From assembly GCF_003576645.1 (NCBI RefSeq), contig NC_044930.1:11025771-11089770 (forward strand): a stretch of DNA of 64,000 nt, in the 5' to 3' direction. The notes under the pieces are model-generated. The model searched no databases and was not told where the DNA came from. It was given only the letters and a program-made list of their open reading frames with translations. Below are positions 10,195 through 20,958 of the stretch, one piece after another; within the stretch, counting starts at the first letter, position 1; each line of letters starts with the position of its first letter. The position numbers and the translations under genes are program-made. The stretch comes from Ipomoea triloba. Its lineage: Eukaryota > Streptophyta > Magnoliopsida > Solanales > Convolvulaceae.

Positions 10195-13100
10195 ATGGGG
10201 GGTCATGGCTCTCAGATACTTCCCATGGCTTTCTTCGTCGTCATCATCACATTCTTTCTCGTGTCATTCTATTCGACCCGCATTTTAACTGCAGGTTGCT
10301 TCACTCTTAATGACCAGAGACGGGTGCACAATTTAGATGAAAACGAGAATGGTAACAGAAGAGTCATCGTTCTTGAAAAGCTCAGAGCTTTACTTGGAAT
10401 GAAGGATGGCTTCGAGTTGAGAGAACCAAACAATGCTGCTGCTGATGATTCTACTGTTTACTCGTCTCCCTCGCCCTCGCCATTGCCCTCGCCTTCTCCC
10501 GCTCCCGGGATTGAAGGCGAAGAAGCGCCTGCTCCTTCTCCAAGACGAGCGGTCCACCGCCATTCTCATCACCACCGCCCTTCACTCCCACAAGCACACA
10601 AGGCTAAGCAGAAGAAGAAGAAGGAGGAGGGGGAAGGGAGTTCCAGAAAAGTTCTGACAGCGGTTCTCGTGTCGGCAGGAGTAACATTCTCACTATGTGC
10701 AGTCTGTCTGTTCTGGGGATGCAGAAGATTTCAGAACAAAAAGAAGAAAACAGTGAGAACAATATACTGCAGATCAAAATATTTGAGCTCCCAGATGAGT
10801 TCAGTGAAACCTGACCTCTTTTACCTTGATTCAGTAGGAATTGGCTTGGAAACTCCTTGCCCAGGCCCACTTTTCCCAGAACATGGCTCAGACACTGAAA
10901 CCTCACTCTCAACTCAAATCATCACACCAAATGGGAGACAAGAAACAGACCCACAAGTCCACAAACCTGGAGATGATAATGGAGAAATTATTGTTTTTGA
11001 TGAACCCCATTCACCATCATCATCATCAGATGATGATGATGATTCCTTCCATTCTATATGCAATCCTGGTAGCATTAGGCTATCCAATGCTTCAGCTGGT
11101 AGTCTAACTGAGGAAACCTCCCAAGATGACTCAAAACTATCCTTTCCAGTCTTGAACTCAGAACCATATTGTCCATCCACTTCTGTGCCTCCACCTCCAC
11201 CTCCACCACCGCCACCACCACGACCCTGCCTCCCGCCCTTTGCGAAAGGCGGCCCACCTCCTCCACCATCTCCACCACCACCACCAGCAGGCAAAGATGG
11301 AAGTCCACTGCCAAGACTGAAACCCCTGCACTGGGACAAAGTAAGAGCTGCACCGAATCGTTCAACCGTATGGGATCAGCTGAAGCCAAGCTCATTCGAG
11401 TAAGATTTTTTTCTTCTTTTCTCAGCTGGGCCGAGGCCAGTAAAGGGTCAAGTCCAGCATTTTGTCTCTCGAAAATATGATTGTGCCTTACAATTCCATT
11501 CTCAAGTCTTATGAGTGTGTTTCAGTTCAATTTACAACTTTATACACTGATTATTATGATCTGGAGCAGATTCGACGAGGAGATGATCGAGTCCCTTTTT
11601 GGTTACAACCTGCAAAATTCAATGAATGATGAGGCCAAAAGCAAAACCCCATCTCCAACTAAGCATGTGCTAGAGCCTAAGAGATTACAGAACATAACCA
11701 TACTCTCTAAAGCTTTGAATGTGAGTGCAAACCAAGTTTGTGAAGCACTAACAAAAGGTAACCTGAAATTTGATATATATATGATTAGAGAAGGGAAAAA
11801 ATGCAGACTTGGCTTGATTATGAATGTTGTGAAAACAGGAAAAGGGCTGTCATTGCGAGAATTGGAGGCACTGGCAAAAATGATGCCAAATAAGGAAGAA
11901 GAGGCCAAACTGGCAAACTATAAGGGAGACATAAATGAATTAGGATCAGCAGAGAAGTTTGTTAAAGCAATATTAAAGGTGCCATTTGCTTTCAAAAGAG
12001 TTGAAGCCATGCTTTACCAAGAAACATTCAGTGATGAAGTTCTTCATCTCAGAAAATCTTTTTCAATGCTAGAGGTAACACAAAAGCATAGTTCGTCATA
12101 GCATGTTAGGATCAAATATTTATCATTACATCAAAAGCTTTAGTCGGTAGCAAAGTCTCAATTTTATTTCTTTATATATCACCACATTTTCTAGAGATAG
12201 GGTAATGGATTTGGCCTAACAATCCGTTAGTCATATGGTGCTGAATTTTGCCCTTCAAACCTCCTCCCAACAATCCCCTAGCCATTTGGTGCTAGAATTG
12301 GCCCTTCAGGCTTCCGCCCAACAATCCTCTAGCCATCTAATGCGGACTTGGCCCTTCAGACTATCGTCTAACAATCCCTTAGCCATATGGTGCTGGATTT
12401 TGCCCTTCAAACCTCCGCCTAACAATCCCCTAGCCATTTAGTGCTGGACTGGCCCTCCAGGCCTTCGCCCAACAATCCTTTAGCCATCTAGTGTGGACTT
12501 GCCCTTCAAGCCTCCACCCAACAATTTCCTGACCATCTAGTGCTTGACACTGTGAGCATAAATATAATATAAACATAAATGTGTAGTCCAACTATCAGCT
12601 TAACATTTTAGTTTGATGGAGCACATGCTTACATAGCAGAAATTTAACCTTAGCTCTTCATTCACAACTAGCTAAACTTGTTTTGAATTCATTTAAGGAG
12701 GCCTGCAAGGAGCTGAGATCAAGCCGTCTATTCCTAAAGCTCCTCGAAGCCGTGCTAAAGACCGGAAACAGAATGAACGTGGGAACAGTCCGAGGAGGAG
12801 CCAGAGCATTCAAGCTCGACGCTCTCCTAAAACTAGCAGACGTGAAAGGAACCGACGGCAAAACCACACTGCTCCATTTCGTGGTCCAAGAAATCGTGCG
12901 CTCAGAAGGGCTCAAATTCTCGGAGAGCATAATGGGAAAGATCGAGCAAAGAACCAAACCCAAAAAGCCCGAAAACGACAGAGAAGAAAACTACAGGCAA
13001 ATGGGCCTCGATCTCGTCTCGGGCCTAAGCACCGAGCTCTGTAACGTCAAGAAAACCGCCACCATAGACTTGGACGTGTTGGCTAACTCCGTCTCAAATC

Positions 13101-13420
13101 TCTCTGCGGGGATCGCAAACATACGAAGCCTTGTGGCTATGGAGGATAGAATCGTAGATGGGTTTGTGGGCTCCATGAGATCGTTCTTGAACGGGGCAGA
13201 GAGGGCTTTGAAGGAGCTGCGGGAAGATGAGAATGGAGTGCTGTTGCGCGTGAGAGAGATTACGGAGTATTTCCATGGAGATGTGAGCAAAGATGAACCG
13301 AACCCGCTGAGGATTTTTGTTATTGTGAGGGATTTCTTGGGCATGTTAGATCATGTGTGTAAACAACTTAGGAACTCTAAACCTTTGAGTAGTCCTAGTC
13401 CTTTGTCTCCGTTCCGGTAG
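10195..13420 (+). CDS. Group I formin-like protein (FH2 domain, membrane anchored)
   Basis: Actin-nucleating formin of the plant class that sits in the plasma membrane with its N-terminus facing the wall. Exons: 10195-11399, 11570-11757, 11839-12074 and 12698-13420; all junctions are GT-AG, phases match, and the product is 783 residues. In order: hydrophobic signal/anchor at about residues 8-28; Ser-Pro-rich extracellular part ([14 protein letters not shown]); a basic stretch; transmembrane segment at about 153-176 ([19 protein letters not shown]); acidic/Ser-rich linker; FH1 polyproline at about 331-367; FH2 from about 370 to the end, opening LKPLHWDKV and including [19 protein letters not shown] and the [14 protein letters not shown] region. 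I chose the ATG at 10195 because it directly precedes the signal anchor. Intron 2 (11758-11838) is 81 nt, in frame and without stops. Intron 3 holds a minisatellite. Family assignment is firm; the paralogue is not determined. Confidence 0.95.
12218..12545. repeat. 50-51 bp minisatellite in formin intron 3
   Basis: Six to seven diverged copies start with aacaatccyctagccat at 12218, 12269, 12320, 12370, 12421, 12471 and about 12520. It lies wholly inside the last intron of the formin gene. Confidence 0.85.
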
Positions 13421-14053
13421 CTGTTTTGTTGGCTTGATTGGTTTGTCAATAATTTCTGTGTTTTTTTTTCCTTTTCTGAATCCTGTAAATTATTCAGAGA
13501 AGTGCTTGGAATTTAACATCTTGTTAGATCTAATGTCAATTTTTTACTTCTTTTTTAACTTCCAAGTATAAGGATTAGTGCAATTAGTGGGAAAATTAAA
13601 AAAAAACAAAAAAAAAGACACTTGTCATGAGGTTTCCTAAATTGATAAAATAGTACAATTAAGTCCTAAGAGCAACCTTAATATTGGGGTTTTTAGCTCA
13701 ATTTTTGCATATCAGATAGGATGGAGATGGTTGAGAAAAAGAAGGAAAAAAAGACTGTCATTAAAAAAAAATTGTATTATTAAGGCGTCCACCACACCGT
13801 GCACTAGGCGATTTTTATTTTCTTCTCCTCCTATTGAGCTTCACAATGCAAAAAACTATACCTCTTGCCAATTTTATTTTTCCTCTTTCTTACATTCTCT
13901 CTCCTCCAACTCACGCACTATCTCTTCCATCAAAGTAAAGAAAATCCCTCAAAAACTTCAGGTTGAATGCTCTAATATTACATCATTGTTGACGTGGCTA
14001 ACATGTTCCATCTCGATGCTTACACGATCCTAAATGTACAATTTTTCAATTTT
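13421..14053. other. Formin 3' flank and intergenic
   Basis: Probable formin 3' UTR in the first 150 bp (T-rich), then AT-rich sequence. No further gene recognised. Confidence 0.4.
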
Positions 14054-14142
14054 TTTTGAATACTATTGACTCTGTTACAATGTAGTATCTGTTCATACAT
14101 ACTTTCTCAACCTACTAAAGCTCAACGAGCCACAATTTTCAA
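14054..14142 (-). mobile_element. SINE (family A), strongly 5'-truncated
   Basis: Minus-strand copy of the family tail (tactttctcaacctact ... gaatactattgactctg). It is flanked by near-identical acaattttcaatt-type direct repeats at about 14039 and 14141. Confidence 0.65.
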
Positions 14143-15811
14143 TTAGGAGACTTAATTGTACTATTCTTTAAACTTAAATGATTAACTTGGCACTTTTTCT
14201 ATCTCATAATGACTTGAACTCACAACCCATAAACTGTGATTAAGGAATTATAACTTAACCTTCTTGTAATTCAAGAATTGCACCGACACGTCCCTACCTT
14301 AAAGTCTTAGTGAATCGATAAATTGAAAGATATATCCCAACTCTAAACTGTACATTTGAGTTCCTTAAAAGTGTTTGTACACTGATATTTACTAAAAAGA
14401 CAATTTCAACCATGGTGGCCTAAATCTGGAGGATAGCAATCATTCTATCTTCTGATCAGCCATGGTGGCCTGGATCTGGATTGCTGTTGGCTCAAACATG
14501 CTCTCTCATGGACCTACAAGTTAATGCAAGAATTAGTTTCTGTATTTATCAAGCTGATAGAAATAGGTGCTCACCACCTCTAACTGCTTCCCCAAAGTTT
14601 CAACTTTCAACACCTAATTTCCTAACCTTACCCCACAAACACAACTTCACTATCTTAGCATTTAAGGTAGCATTAAATCTCTACAACAAAAACCCATCAC
14701 TTAACACTCTTGTATCAGGTCTGTGACAAAGATGTGTGCAAGCTAAGTGCCCAACCACACCTTTAGAGGTTGCTTTCTGGGGTTGAATAAATTAAAGATG
14801 GTTTCATTTTCTATATCTTGTTAACCTAAGACATGCATGAATTAACTAAAAATAATTGCATATTCGCGACTTAATTGACACCCAATTATTGGTTAGGTCA
14901 AATCTGCAATTTAAAAATGATTGCACCGTACCCCAACCTTGGGTTCCCACCACTCTTGTCTAGAGTGTCAGCCAAAGTTTATGGGGGACTGATATTACAT
15001 ATCATCATTCAGTTATTACATTTCTTTTTCTTGTTGCTGGTCATATGTATAGAACTAATTTTGGGGATTGGACACAGATCTTTTATATGCACATATTCCT
15101 CTGAGAGGACGACTAGGTCCTTCGCATAAGCTAAGGGTCTACTGAATTAGGTTTTTTCAGTGTTCTTGTTGAAACGTGTAGGCACACTCTTTGCTTCTAG
15201 TGACATTAATCCAAAGTTTAAGTACAACCCAGTACAACCCATGCGCCTAGAGAATGTAAATATGTCCAACTAGTCTACATATCTCTAAATATTTATACAT
15301 CAATGCCTTAAAAAATTATTCAATGCTAATTTTTTGTTCTCAATAAGAATTGAACTATGGAAGGGAAAATGCTAATAAAATAAAACTATAAAATTATGTC
15401 ACAATCAATATCATTATCACTCCATATATCATTTCGAGGTCTCAAGTCAAATTTGACATTACAAGTTTCTAAAACACGTTGAAAATTTTTGAATGAGAAG
15501 TATTGTCCCAGCGTGATGTTCGGAACATAACTACGTTTATTATTTAATATATGCATGATGAGCTTAGCAAGATATGAGTTTTCAACTAACCTGAGCTTGA
15601 ACCCACTTCCCCCCAAAACAAAAAAAAAAAAATTTAATCTCCCCATCCAACGGCAAAGTTTTACATGATCTACGTAGCTACTGTGAACCATGAATAAAAA
15701 TTATATTTTTAATATATTAAGTGTACATTATTTGTATATTGTAGGTACATTATTTGAGTATTGCAATACATTATTTTGTATACTATCAAATAATGTATAT
15801 TTAATGTACAA
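14143..15811. other. Intergenic, no gene recognised
   Basis: Short direct repeat catggtggcct near 14411 and 14460. At 15700-15811 there is an AT-rich inverted motif (gtacattatttgtat and complement) of the dispersed family also seen at 22830-23050. No convincing coding sequence. Confidence 0.4.
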
Positions 15812-16458
15812 ATAATATACTTTTAGTACATTAAAAATGTTTTTTTTTATTTACGATAGTTATGTGGATCATGATCCATGGTATAAATTCAAACTAACAA
15901 AATGCATTTTGAGGTTTTTGGGCAACGATCGCAGATAAATTCAAACTAACAAAATGCATTTTGAGGTTTTTTTAATACTATTTTTTTTCTTCCAAAAGGT
16001 TGAATGAAATCCTCAACTCCAAGAGCCCCACACCCCGACCCGACAAAGCATCTGGGAGGATATAAATCATGGTAACTTAACTGAGCACAAATGCTAGACC
16101 TTTACTTACTGTGCACAAGGAGCCCCTCACTTCGAGGTTACCTCCACACTGTCGCGGGTAAGACTCAATTCTTAATTTTTTAATACTATTAACTCTATTA
16201 TAAGATAGTATCTATTCTATAAATTCTGTATCCGTTGTATTTGGAGTTTGTATTATTACATTAAACTAAGATCATACAGTGTCAGTTATAGTACAGTTTA
16301 AGTATTACTTAATGTTATGTCTTCTTCACCCGATGATAGTATTAATTACGATGGAAGGGAAAATGTGCAACACCGACCAAGCTCATTTGAAAACTCATAA
16401 GATTATTAAAGATTTTTTAAAAATATTTTTTACTGTTTGATTATCAATAAGAAATTGG

Positions 16459-16560
16459 TCAATAACCTTGTGGTCTAGTGGCATTCGGTGTCTCGGTTAA
16501 CACTTCCACATGGATGATGGGATGATGGGAGTGGGTTCGAGCCTTAGAGGATTCCTCATA
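16459..16560 (+). mobile_element. SINE (family A) head joined to copia gag fragment
   Basis: aaccttgtggtctagtggca (A-box region) and gggttcgagccttag (B-box region) match the SINE head at 20246. The SINE tail is absent and the sequence continues directly into gag. The second copy is at 17900-18001. Confidence 0.6.
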
Positions 16561-16830
16561 TTGATAAATATCAAAGAGGGTGTCAGACATACCGTTCAGA
16601 ATATGGCCACGGCAGGCGAGATCATCATTCTCCCATTTGAGTCGGCGACGGGTGGCTTCAAGCGTCTCATTCTCTTGCTCCACTGGCTTCGGGGTGCTCA
16701 GCACATATGCCACATTCAGAGCCGCAAGGGGGAACTTCATCTTCTTTTGCCATCTGCGAAAGCCCACGCCTTCAAAGTGTTCCAACTTTGGAATGTTGAT
16801 GGCAAAGTCAAGGAACCCATAGTTCATCAT
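16561..16830 (-). mobile_element. Ty1/copia gag N-terminal fragment, minus strand
   Basis: Reading from 16830 leftward gives a gag N-terminus: HFEGVGFRRWQKKMKF, then ALNVAYVLSTPKP, a TRRRLKWENDD segment and GHILNGMSDTLFDIY. It ends at the SINE head, with no zinc knuckle, protease or polymerase. This is known as the UBN2-type gag domain of plant copia elements. The second copy is at 18002-18271. Confidence 0.8.
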
Positions 16831-17251
16831 TCCTCAGAAACTGAGATTAAAAGCTTATAGATTGTTGGTTTATTGATGGAGAATATGAGGAATAACAGTA
16901 ACGAGGAAACGAGATCTTCAGGCGTGATGTCACTTTCCTATAAGCTTTTAATCTTTCCTCTCACAAAGCAACGAGGTTTCAAGATTAAATCTTATGGGAT
17001 ACAAGAAGATGAAACAAAGTTCTTTGTTGCTTGGAAAGAAACTTTAGGAGAGATTTGAATCGTGAAATAACTTGATAGAATGCAAAACTTGCCCACTTCA
17101 TCAGATGAAACTCCCTAGACTTTATAGAGAAAATTCTAACCGTTGGAAGCAGTTTACTGGAAGTTTATGGCTGTTGGTAAACCACCTTCAACCATAATTT
17201 TGAACTTCCAACCGATTTTGGATAGGATAATCCGGTTTACGTAAGTTACGT

Positions 17252-17252
17252 N
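17252..17252. other. Single-N contig join
   Basis: One N between two identical 1.43-kb blocks. Confidence 0.95.
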
Positions 17253-18685
17253 ATAATATACTTTTAGTACATTAAAAATGTTTTTTTTTATTTACGATAG
17301 TTATGTGGATCATGATCCATGGTATAAATTCAAACTAACAAAATGCATTTTGAGGTTTTTGGGCAACGATCGCAGATAAATTCAAACTAACAAAATGCAT
17401 TTTGAGGTTTTTTTAATACTATTTTTTTTCTTCCAAAAGGTTGAATGAAATCCTCAACTCCAAGAGCCCCACACCCCGACCCGACAAAGCATCTGGGAGG
17501 ATATAAATCATGGTAACTTAACTGAGCACAAATGCTAGACCTTTACTTACTGTGCACAAGGAGCCCCTCACTTCGAGGTTACCTCCACACTGTCGCGGGT
17601 AAGACTCAATTCTTAATTTTTTAATACTATTAACTCTATTATAAGATAGTATCTATTCTATAAATTCTGTATCCGTTGTATTTGGAGTTTGTATTATTAC
17701 ATTAAACTAAGATCATACAGTGTCAGTTATAGTACAGTTTAAGTATTACTTAATGTTATGTCTTCTTCACCCGATGATAGTATTAATTACGATGGAAGGG
17801 AAAATGTGCAACACCGACCAAGCTCATTTGAAAACTCATAAGATTATTAAAGATTTTTTAAAAATATTTTTTACTGTTTGATTATCAATAAGAAATTGGT
17901 CAATAACCTTGTGGTCTAGTGGCATTCGGTGTCTCGGTTAACACTTCCACATGGATGATGGGATGATGGGAGTGGGTTCGAGCCTTAGAGGATTCCTCAT
18001 ATTGATAAATATCAAAGAGGGTGTCAGACATACCGTTCAGAATATGGCCACGGCAGGCGAGATCATCATTCTCCCATTTGAGTCGGCGACGGGTGGCTTC
18101 AAGCGTCTCATTCTCTTGCTCCACTGGCTTCGGGGTGCTCAGCACATATGCCACATTCAGAGCCGCAAGGGGGAACTTCATCTTCTTTTGCCATCTGCGA
18201 AAGCCCACGCCTTCAAAGTGTTCCAACTTTGGAATGTTGATGGCAAAGTCAAGGAACCCATAGTTCATCATTCCTCAGAAACTGAGATTAAAAGCTTATA
18301 GATTGTTGGTTTATTGATGGAGAATATGAGGAATAACAGTAACGAGGAAACGAGATCTTCAGGCGTGATGTCACTTTCCTATAAGCTTTTAATCTTTCCT
18401 CTCACAAAGCAACGAGGTTTCAAGATTAAATCTTATGGGATACAAGAAGATGAAACAAAGTTCTTTGTTGCTTGGAAAGAAACTTTAGGAGAGATTTGAA
18501 TCGTGAAATAACTTGATAGAATGCAAAACTTGCCCACTTCATCAGATGAAACTCCCTAGACTTTATAGAGAAAATTCTAACCGTTGGAAGCAGTTTACTG
18601 GAAGTTTATGGCTGTTGGTAAACCACCTTCAACCATAATTTTGAACTTCCAACCGATTTTGGATAGGATAATCCGGTTTACGTAA
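17253..18685. repeat. Duplicated block, copy 2 (1433 bp)
   Basis: Second copy of 15812-17244, including the SINE head (17900-18001) and gag fragment (18002-18271). Copy 2 continues into the stepwise repeats at 18646-18910, whereas copy 1 ends at the N. Confidence 0.85.
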
Positions 18686-18910
18686 AACTTCCAACCGATT
18701 TTGGATAGGATAATCCGGTTTACGTAAGTTACGTACCCAATTTTGGATAGGATAATCCGGTTTACGTAAGTTACGTACCCATGCATGATAAACGTGTTAA
18801 AACACATTTAAGTTACGTACCCATGCATGATAAACGTGTTAAAACACATTCTAGTCTTAATATCATGCATGATAAACGTGTTAAAACACATTCTAGTCTT
18901 AATATTCCCA
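18646..18910. repeat. Chain of overlapping short tandem duplications
   Basis: Unit 1 (ttttggataggataatccgg plus tttacgtaa) occurs three times. Unit 2 (agttacgtacccatgcatga plus taaacgtgttaaaacacatt) occurs twice. Unit 3 (catgcatgataaacgtgtta plus aaacacattctagtcttaat) occurs twice. Each unit overlaps the next, like stairs. Confidence 0.8.
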
Positions 18911-20228
18911 ATGCAATATACTTGTTGCAAAACAAGAGATACTAAAACATGTGTACAATACTTACCCTTACATATATCAGATCAGCATTCGAGTCATAGA
19001 ATGCTTCACAGATTCGCATCTCTCGAGAGTTGGAAGTTTACAAAAAGACTATCGAGACATCTGCCGATCGAACTGATCTCTCGATGTATCTCTCGAACAT
19101 TCCTATCTCTCGAGACACCGATGTTCTGCGAACTGATCTTTCGAATAAACTGACCTCTCGAGGTATCTCTCGATCATCCAAAATCAACTCCACCAAACTA
19201 AATAATACTTATAACTGCACAACTCCAAATATTATTTAAGCTTGCATGGTAGACATCTGAACCATTAATATCCATTACTATATAAATATCCAACATAAAA
19301 AGCTCTAGTTAAGATTTTTAGAATGACATGCATATTGATATTTTATTTCAGTGTTTTAAATTAACATATGATTATATTAAGTCACTACATCAGGTTCATT
19401 TTAAATATACTAAAGTTTCATTTTCAAAACACCGTAGGTTCATTTTTAAAATAGTACAAGTTCATTTTCAAAATATTGTAATGTAGATTCATTTTTATAA
19501 TACTACATTATAATGGCGGATGAATTGTAACAAAGTCAGTAGTACTCAATTGTAACAAAGTCAGTAGTACTCGAAAACATTATTGGTGAATTTCAAATAA
19601 ATTCATTAATAAAACATTACATGTTCATTTACGCAATATTAATGGTTCATTTTTACAATACTAAACGTTAATCTTTACAGTGATAATATATAGCTTCATT
19701 AAGAGAATACCAGAGGTTCATTTTTACAATAATACAGAAGGTTCACAATACAACTATAATCAACGCAATAATTGGGGCTATGGAGGCGGAGACGCTGCTG
19801 GTTGACTATAGAGAGCTCCTCAAGCAAATTAGGAGTTCGAAAATCTTGCATGTCTTAAGAAAAGGGAAATAATGTGCAGACTTTTTAGCGAACTTAGGCC
19901 AAGTGTGTGAGTGAGGTACATGAAGCATACACCTGATGACATGCAACAGGAGTGCCAAAGATGAGGATATAGTTCCTGGGCCTTAGGGTGGTCTCTCCGA
20001 CACACCAAAAAAAAAAAAAAAAAAAAAAGATTCATTTTAGCAAATATTGCATGCAAGTGCATTAATAAATAACTATGATTCAAAATATATTAATATGAAT
20101 ATCATTCAAAAAATATCAATAGGATATTTCTAATAATATACTCCTATTTTGTAACATTAATTTTATTTATACAAAAAATAAAGAATAATATTTGTAAATG
20201 ATAATAGGAAAATTGATGTTAGTTTAAT
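18911..20228. other. Intergenic with TCTCGA-rich and GGTTCATTTT-rich stretches
   Basis: 19010-19175 is unusually rich in tctcga/atcga motifs. 19390-19745 repeats ggttcatttttaaaatac-like motifs. A 25-bp direct repeat (aattgtaacaaagtcagtag plus tactc) lies at 19526-19575. Poly-A at about 20007-20028. No gene recognised. Confidence 0.4.
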
Positions 20229-20245
20229 AAACATACAATATTGTT

Positions 20246-20414
20246 AGCCAAGGACCTTGTAGTCCAGTGGCATCAAACCCTTCCCTTTATATAGGAGGTG
20301 GTGGGTTCGAGTCTCAGTGGAGGCAATACTGATTCTTGTGCTTTAATAGGTTGAGATAGTAGTTATGAACAGATACTACATTGTAACAGAATCAGTAGTA
20401 TTCAAAAAAAAAAA
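20246..20414 (+). mobile_element. Full-length tRNA-derived SINE (family A) with 17-bp target duplication
   Basis: A-box-like ccttgtagtccagtggca, B-box gggttcgagtctcag, body with ggttgagatagtagttatg, and tail cagtagtattcaaaa followed by A's. It is flanked by the perfect duplication aacatacaatattgtta (20229-20245 and 20415-20431). This is the reference copy for the other family A copies here. The tRNA-like boxes are RNA polymerase III promoter elements. Confidence 0.85.
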
Positions 20415-20635
20415 AACATACAATATTGTTATTATGAACTTACAATATATTTTTTTTTTAAAGGAAAAAACCATGGTCCATGATATAACTTGCTTTATTA
20501 TTTGAATTGGACTAGGTTAGTCCAGTTAAAATATGAGTCTAGACGAGTTGGACCAGACAATAAGAATCTTAGCAGTTAGCACAGTTCGGCTATAACTCAA
20601 AAAGATTTTTAAATGTTTAAGTTTTTTCTTCAATT

Positions 20636-20743
20636 TCTAATACTACTAACTCTATTACATCAATTGAGGCTCGAATTCACAATCTCCCATATAAAGGAGC
20701 AATTTGGTGCCACTGGACCACAAGATTCTTAGCACCAGACTCA
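20636..20743 (-). mobile_element. SINE (family A), internally deleted, minus strand
   Basis: The complement has aatcttgtggtccagtggca, gaattcgagcctca and the tail gagttagtagtattag, but lacks the ggttgagatagtag body segment. Confidence 0.65.
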
Positions 20744-20958
20744 CAACTTAAAAAAGAAAATTAATTGAAATTTTTCTATGTCTTATTAAATATGAGTTGA
20801 GTTGGGTTGAGCCAAATAATAAAAAGGTTAACTCAACCTAGACAACATCCAAAAAATAAGTAATTTTTCTTAGTTCATAATTATTAATTTATATTTTTTT
20901 GTATTATAATAAAGTATAAGTTAAAATTATTTATTTAATCATTTTGTTATAATTATTA

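Larger units (their letters stand above)
15812..17244. repeat. Duplicated block, copy 1 (1433 bp)
   Basis: Corresponds base for base, as far as I compared, with 17253-18685 at a constant offset of 1441. The two copies meet at a single N (17252). Contents: AT-rich DNA, a SINE head and a copia gag fragment. A perfect repeat at a one-N join suggests unmerged contig ends rather than a real duplication. Confidence 0.85.

Noticed and set aside
10390..11395. Antisense and shifted frames over formin exon 1
   Set aside because: Shadows of Pro/Ser-rich coding sequence; low-complexity products without family resemblance.
13731..14033. 100-codon frame downstream of the formin
   Set aside because: No recognisable domain, low complexity, no splice context; likely chance.
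16510..16860. Plus-strand frame of 116 codons and its duplicate at 17951-18301
   Set aside because: Antisense to the copia gag fragment, which has recognisable domain residues on the minus strand.
20246..20330. tRNA gene candidate
   Set aside because: A- and B-box-like motifs are present, but there is no cloverleaf or anticodon arm; flanking duplication and A-tail show that it is a SINE.
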